Assembly: GCF_000235505.1 (NCBI RefSeq)
Contig: NZ_JH379027.1
Span: forward strand, 2,255,480-2,307,966
Length of the DNA stretch: 52,487 nt
Direction of reading: 5' to 3'
Origin: Hungatella hathewayi WAL-18680
GTDB taxonomy: Bacteria; Bacillota; Clostridia; Lachnospirales; Lachnospiraceae
Every line of letters starts with the position of its first letter. Within the stretch, counting starts at the first letter, position 1. Of the stretch, positions 33,056-41,623 are shown piece after piece. A model generated the notes under the pieces. That model was given only the letters and a program-made list of their open reading frames with translations, did no database searches and was not told the DNA's origin. The position numbers and the translations under genes were made by a program.

Positions 33056-34129
33056 ATGAGAAAGACATTATCCGTACTCGTATCTACCATGCTGGCTGTG
33101 AGCATGCTGGCCGGCTGTGGAAGCAAATCCACATCCACACCAACCGAAGGAACCACCACGGCGGCAGCCGCCAAGACGGAGGATACCACCGCGGCTGTCA
33201 CACCGAGCGCAGACGCCATCACCTTGAAACTGGGCTTCTCCACCAACGAGGAGGACCCGCGTGCCAAAGCTTCCCAGGAATTCAAGAAAGAGGTGGAGGA
33301 AAAGAGCGGTGGAAGCATTGTGGTGGAGATATATCCGGCAGGACAGCTGGGAGGCGACGCCGCGTTAATCGAAGCCATGGCTCTGGATTCCGGTACGGTG
33401 GATGTCATTATCACGGACGCCAGCAACTTTGCTACCTACGAGCCGAAGATGGGAATTTCCGCCCTTCCGTTCCAGTTTGAGGGATTTGAGGATGCCTGGG
33501 AATTCATGGACGGTGAGATTGAGAAAGAGGCGGAGGATTTATTAATCGAGCAGAACATGAGAGTCCTGGCTCACTATGACAACGGCTTCCGCTGTGTCAC
33601 CAATTCCAAGAAAGAGATTGGCGCGCCGGCTGATATGGCCAATATGTTAATCCGTACTCCGGAGAATCCGGTTATCATGGCGACCATGAAAGCCCTTGGC
33701 GCCAACCCGCAGCCGCTGGCATTTTCCGAGTTATACCAGGCATTGCAGCAGGGAACCTATGACGCCCAGGAGAACCCGATCCCGGTTATCTACAACAACA
33801 ACTTATATGAGGTTCAGAAATATTTATCCGTGACCAACCATATTTACTCCGGTATGTGCTTTACCATCACCGAGTCTACCTGGAACAAGATGAGCGCCGA
33901 GCAGCAGGCGATTGTGGACGCGGCCGCCAAGTCATCCGCGGAGTTTAACCGTCAGATGAACAAACAGCAGACAGAAGAGATGCTTTCCACCTTGAAGGAG
34001 AAAGGCATGATTATCACAGAACCTGACCTGGCACCGTTTGCCGAGGCAACCGCAGGGGTGGCAAACGACATGAAAGCCACATACGGCGATTTACTGGATA
34101 AGGTAAATGAGTGGAAGGCCAGCCGCTGA
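33056..34129 (+). CDS. dctP: TRAP transporter substrate-binding lipoprotein (DctP type)
   Basis: 357 aa. Signal peptide with lipobox MLAGCGSK, lipidated Cys at residue 21, a Thr/Ala linker to about residue 48, then the DctP fold (LKLGFSTNEEDPRAKASQEF, EIYPAGQLGGDAALIEAM). The carboxylate-binding Arg region is visible as NMLIRTPENPVIMATMKALG. TRAP systems take up organic acids, including acid sugars, with sodium. It is followed by a hairpin and then the two membrane subunits. Confidence 0.94.
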   Translation: MRKTLSVLVSTMLAVSMLAGCGSKSTSTPTEGTTTAAAAKTEDTTAAVTPSADAITLKLGFSTNEEDPRAKASQEFKKEVEEKSGGSIVVEIYPAGQLGGDAALIEAMALDSGTVDVIITDASNFATYEPKMGISALPFQFEGFEDAWEFMDGEIEKEAEDLLIEQNMRVLAHYDNGFRCVTNSKKEIGAPADMANMLIRTPENPVIMATMKALGANPQPLAFSELYQALQQGTYDAQENPIPVIYNNNLYEVQKYLSVTNHIYSGMCFTITESTWNKMSAEQQAIVDAAAKSSAEFNRQMNKQQTEEMLSTLKEKGMIITEPDLAPFAEATAGVANDMKATYGDLLDKVNEWKASR

Positions 34130-34149
34130 TAGGCAGAGCAGGATATTGT

Positions 34150-34181
34150 GGGCGGACGGGCAGAGCCTATCCGCCCCTTTT
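34150..34181 (+). terminator. Hairpin between dctP and dctQ
   Basis: GGGCGGA (34150-34156) pairs with TCCGCCC (34170-34176), followed by CTTTT. It probably lowers expression of the membrane subunits relative to the binding protein. Confidence 0.7.
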
Positions 34182-34220
34182 GAGGAATGGGTGGGGATAT
34201 ACGATTGAAGGAGGTAAGGT

Positions 34221-34709
34221 ATGCATAAGCTGCAGTCAGGAATTGATACCGTCAGCACCGTCATTTCCGCCATCATGTGCGGATTGATGATGACGATACT
34301 GACCGTCAATATTATATTGAGATATTTACCTGGATTCGGAGGGTTTAGCTGGTACATGGAGAGTTCCCAGTACCTGAATGTCTGGTCCATGCTCATAGCG
34401 GGCATCGCCATCTCGGTCAGGACACAGCACTTGAAGGTGAATCTGGCGGAGGACTTGGCAAAGGGCATCGGCAAAAAGATTGTGAAGATTCTGGTGGCGG
34501 TGTTTAACGTGCTGTTCTATATCGGCATGGCCTACGGCGCCTATCTGCTGGCGACCAAGGCGAAGCAGAGCATTTCCACCATGCCCCAGTTTAAGATGGC
34601 GCAGGTGTACTGGATGATACCGGTGACGGCAGTTCTCAGCGCCATATCGGTGGTCATTGGATTAATTGTGGATTTAAAAGACATGGATAAGGAGGGGGCG
34701 AAGGCATGA
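34221..34709 (+). CDS. dctQ: TRAP transporter small permease (DctQ)
   Basis: 162 aa with four predicted membrane helices (ISAIMCGLMMTILTVNIILR, then a segment around NVWSMLIAGIAIS, ILVAVFNVLFYIGMAYGAYL and a C-terminal one). GGFSWYMESSQYLNVWSML matches the DctQ E-x-x-x-x-x-x-W-x pattern. AAGGAGGT precedes the ATG. The stop overlaps the dctM start by 4 bp. Confidence 0.92.
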   Translation: MHKLQSGIDTVSTVISAIMCGLMMTILTVNIILRYLPGFGGFSWYMESSQYLNVWSMLIAGIAISVRTQHLKVNLAEDLAKGIGKKIVKILVAVFNVLFYIGMAYGAYLLATKAKQSISTMPQFKMAQVYWMIPVTAVLSAISVVIGLIVDLKDMDKEGAKA

Positions 34710-35983
34710 TAGCATTTTTACTGATTACCTTTTTTGTATTGCTGGCTCTCGGCGTTCCGATTGCCATGTCACTGGGGCTTTCGGCCATGGGCGGAATTCT
34801 GTTCCTGGACGGCGGCAGCATGGTTTCCGTGGGACAGAGAATGTTTGAGGGAATGAACTCCTTTGCGCTGCTGGCAATTCCGCTCTACACCTTTGCGGGA
34901 TTTACCATGAGCAAGGGCGGTATCTCCGACCGTCTCATGGGCTTTTGTTACTCCATCGTGGGACGTTTTACCGGTGGTCTGGCCCATGTAAATGTGTTGT
35001 CCAGTATGATTTTCGCCGGTATCTCCGGCTCGGCGGTGGCGGATACGGCAGGCGTCAGCGGTATGATTATGCCGCAGATGGTGAAGAAGGGGTACAGCAA
35101 GAAACTGACGGTTGCCGTTACGGCCATTTCCTCTACGATTGGTATCGTCATTCCGCCAAGTATTCCCATGGTGGTTATCGCCGGAATCCTGGGCATCTCC
35201 ACCGGAAAGCTGTTTCTGGGCGGTATCATTCCCGGAATCATGCTGGGTGTAGCCCAGATGGCGGTTTCCTATTTCCTGGCAAAACGGGAGGGAGTGCCGA
35301 AGGAGGAAGGCCATTTTGACATGGGAGAGTTCCTGAAATACGGCTGGGAATCCCTGCCGGCGCTGCTGATGCCGATTATCATTGTTGGCAGCATTACCAC
35401 CGGTATCGTGTCTCCTACGGAGGCGGGAGCCATTGCCGTGGTTTACGGACTGATTGCCGGCGGCCTGATTTACAAGGAGTTAAAATGGGCGGATATCAAA
35501 TTCGCATTTTGCGAGACCGTGAAGACAAGCGCCAAGATATTCCTGGTGATTGGCTCCGCCAAACTGTTTACGGTTATGCTGACCACAGCTGGATTTGACA
35601 AATGGGTGGCGAACACCATGCTTGGCGTCTCGGACAATCCTACCATTATTTTGATACTGATATTACTGATATTCTTTATTGTTACTATGTTTATGGAGTC
35701 CATCGCGACTTTGACACTGTTTATGCCGATTATCTACCCGATTGCCATGGCAGTTGGAATCGACCCGACGGTGATGAGCGTGCTGATAACCGTGGTCATC
35801 GGCATCGGACTTGTGACACCGCCGGTGGGAATGTGTATCTATGTGGCCTGTGATTTGATGGAAATGCGGGTGGGCCAGGTCATGAAGACGCTGGTGCCGT
35901 ATCTGGCGGCTACCTTCGTTGTGCTGGCGCTGCTGATTGCCTTCCCGCAGCTGATATTACTGCCGACGGGACTGGTTAGATAA
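34706..35983 (+). CDS. dctM: TRAP transporter large permease (DctM)
   Basis: 425 aa, about 12 membrane helices, with the elevator-domain motifs GISGSAVADTAGVSGMIMPQ, STIGIVIPPSIPMVVIAGI, TGIVSPTEAGAIAVVYGL and GLVTPPVGMCIYVA typical of DctM. It completes the transporter with DctP and DctQ. The next gene, a FadR-type regulator, follows after 85 bp. Confidence 0.95.
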   Translation: MIAFLLITFFVLLALGVPIAMSLGLSAMGGILFLDGGSMVSVGQRMFEGMNSFALLAIPLYTFAGFTMSKGGISDRLMGFCYSIVGRFTGGLAHVNVLSSMIFAGISGSAVADTAGVSGMIMPQMVKKGYSKKLTVAVTAISSTIGIVIPPSIPMVVIAGILGISTGKLFLGGIIPGIMLGVAQMAVSYFLAKREGVPKEEGHFDMGEFLKYGWESLPALLMPIIIVGSITTGIVSPTEAGAIAVVYGLIAGGLIYKELKWADIKFAFCETVKTSAKIFLVIGSAKLFTVMLTTAGFDKWVANTMLGVSDNPTIILILILLIFFIVTMFMESIATLTLFMPIIYPIAMAVGIDPTVMSVLITVVIGIGLVTPPVGMCIYVACDLMEMRVGQVMKTLVPYLAATFVVLALLIAFPQLILLPTGLVR

Positions 35984-36068
35984 ACTGATTTCAAATCCTG
36001 TAAAGATGTGATAAAATGGTCTCATATTCAGGTTTTACATATTTCGAAGAAAGTCAGAGGTTTTCAAT

Positions 36069-36800
36069 ATGGGAGAGGGAAAATCATTATTAAGCACATC
36101 TTTACAGAATAAATCGGTGGTGGAGAGCATCATCGACAGAATCGTGTCCGCGATTATCGAGGGAGAACTGGGGCCGGGAGACCGGCTTCCCACCGAGATG
36201 GAGCTGTGCCGTGATTTGGGTGTGGGACGAAATTCCGTGAGAGAGGCCATCAAAAAGCTGGAGGCTTACGGGGTGGTTTATATCAAGCGGGCGGAGGGTA
36301 CCTTTGTCAGCGAGACCTACAACCGGAGAATGCTGGACCCCATGCTGTACGGCATGATACTTCAGAAGGACAGCTGGCAGGATTTGATTGAGCTGCGGCG
36401 GGTGCTGGATATCGGAACGCTGGACGTGGTTATCAGCCACCAGGTGACGGAGGAGCAGTTAGACACCCTGAAAGCGTGTGTGGAGCAGATGGAGAGGGCT
36501 ATGGATGTGGAAAAGCCGTCCGTCACCGCTATCATGGAGGCGGACTCGGAGTTTCACATGGCCATTGCCAGATTCACCGGCAACGAGCAGCTGGTCAACA
36601 TCACCGACTACATCACCAGAATTACCATACCGTCCAGGCGAAAGACCATCAAGCGGGTGCTGGAACAGGGCGGAACGGAGCATTTTATCGACCTGCACAG
36701 GCAGCTGATTCAGGTTATTGAGCATCAGCAATATGAGCAGATAAGCAAAGCGGTCATGGACCACTATGTATATTGGAAAGAGGAAGAGCAGGAGATGTGA
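36069..36800 (+). CDS. GntR-family regulator, FadR/FCD subfamily
   Basis: 243 aa. The winged HTH (IIEGELGPGDRLPTEMELCR, then GVGRNSVREAIKKLEAYGVV) is followed by an all-helical FCD ligand domain with the metal/ligand residues D and H in EADSEFHMAIARFTGN and later DLHRQLIQVIEHQQ. FCD regulators sense organic acids. It lies between the TRAP genes and the BKACE/BMC genes, so it likely controls both; TATTGTGC palindromes at 32102-32122 are candidate sites. The ribosome site (CAGAGG) is weak. Its stop is 1 bp before the next start. Confidence 0.92.
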   Translation: MGEGKSLLSTSLQNKSVVESIIDRIVSAIIEGELGPGDRLPTEMELCRDLGVGRNSVREAIKKLEAYGVVYIKRAEGTFVSETYNRRMLDPMLYGMILQKDSWQDLIELRRVLDIGTLDVVISHQVTEEQLDTLKACVEQMERAMDVEKPSVTAIMEADSEFHMAIARFTGNEQLVNITDYITRITIPSRRKTIKRVLEQGGTEHFIDLHRQLIQVIEHQQYEQISKAVMDHYVYWKEEEQEM

Positions 36801-36801
36801 C

Positions 36802-37644
36802 ATGAAAAAAATATTGATTTCCGTGGCGCCGGTGGCGGCGACGGACATCCTGATTAATCCGAGAGCGATTGCCAAGGATGTCATCGCCTGCAGCAAGGCA
36901 GGGGCCGGGATGGTTCATCTGCATGTCAGGGATTTAAATGGGCAGCTGACGCCGGATTTATCGCTTCTGGAGGAGACGGTCCGGTATATCCGCTCGGAGT
37001 GCGACATTGTCATTCAGGCGTCCACAGGCGGCGTGTCCAATTTGACGATTGAGGAGCGGTGCGCGCCGGTGTTTGCCGACTGGGTGGAGGCCAATTCTCT
37101 GAATGTGGGCTCCGTCAATCTGGGGGACGCGGTGTACCGCAATCCCATTGAGGAAGTGCATTACTGTGTGGAGCAGATTATCCGGAATCACAAGACGCCG
37201 GAGATTGAAGTGTTTGAGATTGGAATGATTAAGACGGTGAGGGACTTGGCGGAGAGGTTTGATTTTGTGAAGCCGATTCTGTTCAGCATCGTTCTGGGAC
37301 ATATTGGAGCGGCGCCGGCTACCGTGCGGACGCTGAAATCCATGCTGGAGGCATTTTACGAATTCTTCCCTGGGGAAGGTGAGGCGCTGTGGGGAATCAC
37401 CCACGCCCACCGGACTGATTTTGAGATCATGAAGGCGGCTCTCGATATGGGGGCATCCACAGTGAGAATCGGGTTTGAGGACAGCAATTACTTAAATCCC
37501 ACGACCCAGGTGGACAGCAATGTGCCATTGGTGGAAGCGGTGGCGGATATCGTGAAGACGAAAGGGATGATGCCGGCCACACCGGCTGAGATTCGGGCCA
37601 TGTTGAACATTCATCCTCTGAAACCGGGAGTGTTTGGACGATGA
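36802..37644 (+). CDS. BKACE-family beta-keto acid cleavage enzyme (DUF849)
   Basis: 280-aa TIM-barrel enzyme of the family founded by Kce, which transfers acetyl from acetyl-CoA: a beta-keto acid plus acetyl-CoA gives acetoacetate plus a CoA ester. Zinc-binding H39 and H41 in GMVHLHVRD, the ASTGG loop and the terminal VRIGFEDSNYL with the zinc Glu and catalytic Asp are all present, so it should be active. The start at 36802 lies 1 bp after the regulator stop. Placement between a TRAP/FCD module and a BMC operon suggests that the imported acid becomes a beta-keto acid; this link is inference. Confidence 0.9.
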   Translation: MKKILISVAPVAATDILINPRAIAKDVIACSKAGAGMVHLHVRDLNGQLTPDLSLLEETVRYIRSECDIVIQASTGGVSNLTIEERCAPVFADWVEANSLNVGSVNLGDAVYRNPIEEVHYCVEQIIRNHKTPEIEVFEIGMIKTVRDLAERFDFVKPILFSIVLGHIGAAPATVRTLKSMLEAFYEFFPGEGEALWGITHAHRTDFEIMKAALDMGASTVRIGFEDSNYLNPTTQVDSNVPLVEAVADIVKTKGMMPATPAEIRAMLNIHPLKPGVFGR

Positions 37645-37676
37645 GACAGGCGCAAAATGGAAGGAAGTGAGCAGCA

Positions 37677-38672
37677 GTGATCATGATTCAGGGAGTGCGT
37701 TATCTATCCGATTTTGAGGCCAAGAAAGCCATGACAGACGTGGGGAAACGGATGGCGGAGAAGGGATATGTGATTGCATCCGATGGAAGTTTGAGTGTCC
37801 GGGTGGGACCAAACGCCGTGTGGATCACCGTCGGGGACGCAAACAAGGGAAGTCTGAGCCAGGATATGATGGTGAAGGTGGACCTAGACGGGAATCCGGT
37901 GATGAGAGCGAAGACAGTGGAGCTGCCGGAGGAGATGAAGCTTCACTTAAAGATATACCGGGAGAATGAGAACATCCGGGCAGTCATCCACGGTTACCCG
38001 CCTGTGGCGACAGGACTGGGGATTCAGGGAATCGCCATTGAGGGAGCCGGGTTTACCAAGACGCTGAGGAAGCTGGGCAGTGTGCCGGTGGTTCCCTGCG
38101 GGGATATGGACGCTGCGGCCCAGACCGTGGGACGGATTGGAAAAAGCGGGAGAGGCGTCCTGCTTCAGAATAATGGATGCATGACCTGGGGAGAGACGCC
38201 GCAGGATGCATTCGGGATGTTGGAAGCGATGGAGTATTATGGGATTGTGTTGAGAGGAATGGGTGGCGGAACACCGGGGATGTGCGGGACGACAGTCGCG
38301 GCGTTGCAGCCGGGAATGGTTGGGCAGTCAGGAACGACCGTGCAGGTTGGTGTGGCGTTGCAGCCGAGAATGGCGGTACAGTCAGGAATGGCCGTTCAGC
38401 CCCAACTGTCAGGTGTGACAGAACTGGTAAAGCCAGGCTCTTTCCAGCCTTCTACATCCGACGTTATACATAATATGAATTGCGGTGCAGTGGGCAACCG
38501 TGAAACTGGATACCAGACATCCGGATATCAAAATCCGGTGTCCCGAACACCGGCTCCATCCCAGCCGCCGGCCAGCCCGGCGCACCCCGCGGCGGTGGTA
38601 CCCGTCACGGAAAAACCGAAAGCCGATGTTATGGCTGAGGTGGTTCGAAGAACCATGCAGAACTATCATTGA
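37677..38672 (+). CDS. BMC-associated class II aldolase homologue lacking zinc histidines
   Basis: 331 aa; the GTG at 37677 is preferred, 10 nt after AAGGAA, with an ATG at 37683 as alternative. Residues 10-215 follow the class II aldolase/adducin fold (YVIASDGSLSVRVGPNAVWIT, AVIHGYPPVATGL, PCGDMDAAAQTVG, LLQNNGCMTWGETPQDAFGM). Known aldolases such as FucA bind zinc through HxH and the His of N/H-H-G. Here these positions read H105-G-Y107 and N165-N166-G, so two of three His ligands are missing while the acid E85/E86 remains. Residues about 216-305 are a repetitive Gln/Pro/Gly linker, and the C-terminus KADVMAEVVRRTMQNYH is amphipathic like BMC encapsulation peptides. It may be inactive, scaffolding, or use different chemistry. 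Confidence 0.85.
   Translation: MIMIQGVRYLSDFEAKKAMTDVGKRMAEKGYVIASDGSLSVRVGPNAVWITVGDANKGSLSQDMMVKVDLDGNPVMRAKTVELPEEMKLHLKIYRENENIRAVIHGYPPVATGLGIQGIAIEGAGFTKTLRKLGSVPVVPCGDMDAAAQTVGRIGKSGRGVLLQNNGCMTWGETPQDAFGMLEAMEYYGIVLRGMGGGTPGMCGTTVAALQPGMVGQSGTTVQVGVALQPRMAVQSGMAVQPQLSGVTELVKPGSFQPSTSDVIHNMNCGAVGNRETGYQTSGYQNPVSRTPAPSQPPASPAHPAAVVPVTEKPKADVMAEVVRRTMQNYH
38301..38408 (+). repeat. 54-bp in-frame minisatellite in the aldolase linker
   Basis: GCGTTGCAGCCG starts at 38301 and again at 38355, with an exact period of 54 bp (18 codons). Units encode ALQPGMVGQSGTTVQVGV and ALQPRMAVQSGMAVQPQL. Copy changes would keep the frame and vary the linker that ties the enzyme core to its C-terminal peptide. 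Confidence 0.75.
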
Positions 38673-38690
38673 TAGAGAGAGGGTCAGAAG

Positions 38691-40175
38691 ATGGATATCA
38701 GTTCAAACGAGATTGAATTAATCGTCAAACAAGTCATCGCCGGCCTTGGGGCGCCGGAGAAAAGCCAGGCCCCGGGGCCGTCGGTGTTCACCTTATCCCC
38801 GCTAAACCGTCAATCCGGCGCCACGGTCTACGGCAGCAAAACTGGCAATGACGGCGTCTTCGACGATATCGAGGATGCCATAGAAGCGGCTTATCAGGCC
38901 CAGCGGGATTATGTGGCCAATTATAAGGTATACGACAGACAGAGAATCATCGAGGCCATCCGGAGGACGGCCAGAGACCATGTGGAGACCATGTGCCGCA
39001 TGATCGTGGAAGAGACAAAAATGGGACGTTATGAGGACAAACTGGAGAAGCACCTGGCGGTCATCAACAAGACGCCCGGTCCGGATTGTCTGAACACGGA
39101 GGCCATCTCCGGGGACGAGGGCCTGATGCTGGAGGAGTACGCGCCATTTGGCGTGATTGCCGCCATCACCCCCACCACAAACCCCACGGAGACCATCATC
39201 AACAACACCATCAGCATGATAGCCGGTGGAAATGCCGTGGTCTTCAACGTACATCCCACGGCAAAACAGGTATCGGCTTACTGCCTCCAATTGCTGAACC
39301 GGGCAATTGTGGACGCCGGCGGACCGGAGAACCTGATTACCATGGCCAAAGAGCCGACCATGGAAAACGTGAACAAACTGGCGGCCAATCCCCACATCCG
39401 CATGATGGTGGGAACCGGAGGCATGGGTATGGTAAATGCCCTGCTGCGCTCCGGCAAAAAGACCATCGGCGCGGGAGCCGGCAACCCGCCGGTTATCGTG
39501 GACGAGACGGCCGATGTGGAACTGGCCGGCAGAGAGATATATAAAGGGGCGTCATTTGACAACAATATCCTCTGCTTTGCGGAGAAGGAAGCCTTCGTGG
39601 TGGAGAGCGCCGCCGACGGCCTCCTCTATAACCTTCGCAAACAGGGGGCGGTACTTACTTGACAGCGCCCACGACGGAACGCCTCCTATCCATCGTATTC
39701 CAGCCTAAAAAACAAGGGAAATGGATACGAGGTCAACAAACAGTGGGTGGGCCGCGATGCCTCCCGCATTCTGGAGCAGATAGGAATCACCGGTGTGGAT
39801 ACCAGACTGCTGATTTGCGAGGTGGAGAAAGACCATCCATTGGTGACGGTGGAGCAGATGATGCCCATTCTTCCCATCGTCCGCTGCCGGGACTTTGAGC
39901 AGGCCGTGGAGTGGGCGGTGGAGGCCGAGCATGGCAACCGTCATACCGCTTCCATCTTTTCCAAAGACGTGGAGCACATGACCCGGTTTGCCAGGGCCGT
40001 CGAGACCACCATCTATGTCAAGAACCGTGCCACCATGGCCGGGGTGGGCATCCGGGGGGAGGGCCACTGCACCATGACCATCGCAGGCCCCACCGGAGAG
40101 GGAATCACAAACGCTAAGAGCTTCACCAGACGCAGAAGATGCATGCTGGCGGAAGGCGGATTACGAATCATATAA
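38691..40175 (+). pseudogene. CoA-acylating aldehyde dehydrogenase (PduP/EutE-like), interrupted frame
   Basis: Would make about 494 aa and oxidise an aldehyde plus CoA and NAD to acyl-CoA. The N-terminus SSNEIELIVKQVIAGL is an amphipathic encapsulation peptide, and the catalytic Cys is C295 (DNNILCFAEKEAF). At 39660-39662 an in-frame TGA interrupts the gene after KQGAVLT. The expected peptide TAPTTERLLSIVFQPKKQ is encoded in another frame between about 39650 and 39715, and the original frame resumes with NGYEVNKQWVGRDAS. This is explained by a -1 change in the G5 run at 39644-39648 and a +1 change near the A-runs at 39714-39722. Either both are sequencing/assembly errors or the gene is broken in this isolate; the flanking genes look intact. 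Confidence 0.85.
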
Positions 40176-40203
40176 ATAGAAACCGTTCAAGGAGGAAATG
40201 AAA

Positions 40204-40488
40204 ATGGCAGCAATCGGATTTATTGAGACAAAGGGATTAGTTGGCAATATCGAGGCGACAGACGCCATGTTAAAGGCCGCGGACGTGGAGCTGGTAGGAA
40301 CAGACACCATCGGCGCCGGCCTGGTAACCGTAGTAGTGACCGGAGAGGTGGGAGCCGTGAAGGCGGCCACGGAGGCGGGAGCCGAGGCAGCCTCCAGAGT
40401 GGGAGAGCTTCTGGCCGTCCACGTGATTCCAAGACCCCATGCGGACATCGCTAAAATCCTTCCAAAACCAGGTCCTGCGGCGAAATAA
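40204..40488 (+). CDS. BMC-H hexameric shell protein (first)
   Basis: 94-aa single BMC domain (PduA/EutM/CcmK type): [60 protein letters not shown] and the closing [11 protein letters not shown] are canonical. Hexamers tile the facets of the protein shell. The start at 40204 is chosen because GGAGG (40191-40195) is 8 nt away; the ATG at 40198 is too close. It follows the aldehyde dehydrogenase by 28 bp. Confidence 0.97.
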   Translation: MAAIGFIETKGLVGNIEATDAMLKAADVELVGTDTIGAGLVTVVVTGEVGAVKAATEAGAEAASRVGELLAVHVIPRPHADIAKILPKPGPAAK

Positions 40489-40615
40489 CAGGTGGCTGAC
40501 AGGAAAAAATGAGAAACGGCAGAAGAAAAGAACGCAGGATGTGAAACCATAGAAACATCGAAAACTGGAGAAATCGAAACACGGAGAAGTCGAAAAGTCG
40601 AGAGGAGATAGAACA

Positions 40616-40921
40616 ATGGCAGTGGAAAAACAGTTGGAAACTTCAAAATTACAGGCGCTTGGCATGATTGAGACCTACGGTCTGACAGCAAGCATTGAGG
40701 CGGCGGACGCCATGTTGAAGGCGGCGGATGTAGAGCTGGTGGGCAGTGAGAAAATCGGCGCCGGCCTGGTGACCGTCATGGTACAGGGCGATGTGGGAGC
40801 CGTAAAGGCAGCCACGGAAGCGGGAGCCGAGGCGGCTTCCAGAGTGGGCGAGTGCGTATCCGTCCACGTCATCCCAAGACCTCACGGAAGCGTAGGCGTG
40901 GTACTTCCCCAGGCCAAATAG
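40616..40921 (+). CDS. BMC-H hexameric shell protein (second)
   Basis: 101-aa single BMC domain, closely similar to the upstream paralogue but with an 8-residue longer N-terminus ([11 protein letters not shown]) and pore-loop and tail differences ([30 protein letters not shown]). Probably a tandem duplicate with its own pore property. GAGAGGAGAT precedes the ATG. The 127-bp gap between the two paralogues is purine-rich with loosely repeated GAGAA-TCGAAA blocks and no gene. Confidence 0.97.
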   Translation: MAVEKQLETSKLQALGMIETYGLTASIEAADAMLKAADVELVGSEKIGAGLVTVMVQGDVGAVKAATEAGAEAASRVGECVSVHVIPRPHGSVGVVLPQAK

Positions 40922-40960
40922 GGCGGGAGACAATAATACGGAGACAAGGAGAGCCAGACT

Positions 40961-41620
40961 ATGATTTACCATGACGTGACAACCGAACAGCTGACCAGAA
41001 TCATAGTGGACGCGGTGAAACAGGAGCTGAACCGGGAACCTCTGGTTCCCACCGGCATTTCCGTCCGCCACATCCATCTGGAGCGAAAGCACATCAACCA
41101 GCTGTTCGGCTACGGTCATCAGCTTCAGGTGAAAAAAATGCTGAGCCAGCCCGGCCAGTACGCCTGCGAGGAGACGCTGGACGTCATCGGACCAAAGGGC
41201 ATTCTGAAGGGAGTCCGGGTGCTGGGGCCGGAGCGGAACCAGTCCCAGGTGGAGGTGGCCCTTACCGACGCCAGAGCGCTGGGAGTGACACCACCGGTGA
41301 GAGCCTCCGGAGATTTGACGGGAACGCCCGGCATCCTCCTCCGGGGGCCGGAGGGGGAGGTCGCGCTGGAACAGGGCGTCATCGTGGCGGACCGCCACAT
41401 CCACATGAGTCCGGAGGACGCCGCCCGTTTTCATGTGAAGGACAAGGAGCTGGTCCAGGTGGAAATTGGCGGGGAGAAGCCGGGCATCATGGGCCATGTG
41501 AGAATCCGGGTCAGCAGCGATTACGCCCTGGACTTTCACATTGACACCGACGACGGCAACGCCTTTCTCTTAAAACAGGGCCAGCCGGTAAAGGTGCTGA
41601 CAGCACAGGAAAAGGAGTAG
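40961..41620 (+). CDS. pduL: PduL-type phosphate acyltransferase
   Basis: 219 aa; converts acyl-CoA plus phosphate into acyl-phosphate and recycles CoA inside the shell. Zinc-site motifs are SVRHIHLE (H37, H39) and ADRHIHMS (H146, H148). The N-terminal TEQLTRIIVDAVKQEL is an amphipathic encapsulation peptide. AAGGAG precedes the ATG by about 9 nt. It is followed after 3 bp by the BMC-P gene. Confidence 0.95.
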   Translation: MIYHDVTTEQLTRIIVDAVKQELNREPLVPTGISVRHIHLERKHINQLFGYGHQLQVKKMLSQPGQYACEETLDVIGPKGILKGVRVLGPERNQSQVEVALTDARALGVTPPVRASGDLTGTPGILLRGPEGEVALEQGVIVADRHIHMSPEDAARFHVKDKELVQVEIGGEKPGIMGHVRIRVSSDYALDFHIDTDDGNAFLLKQGQPVKVLTAQEKE

Positions 41621-41623
41621 AAC

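Noticed and set aside
39660-39662. Selenocysteine codon or programmed recoding in the aldehyde dehydrogenase
   Set aside because: The catalytic Cys is at C295, the TGA is in a non-catalytic region, the protein between the two homopolymer tracts matches another frame, and two opposite indels explain it more simply.
40489-40615. Small gene between the two BMC-H genes
   Set aside because: The gap is purine-rich with loosely repeated blocks; no start with a ribosome site and no plausible product.
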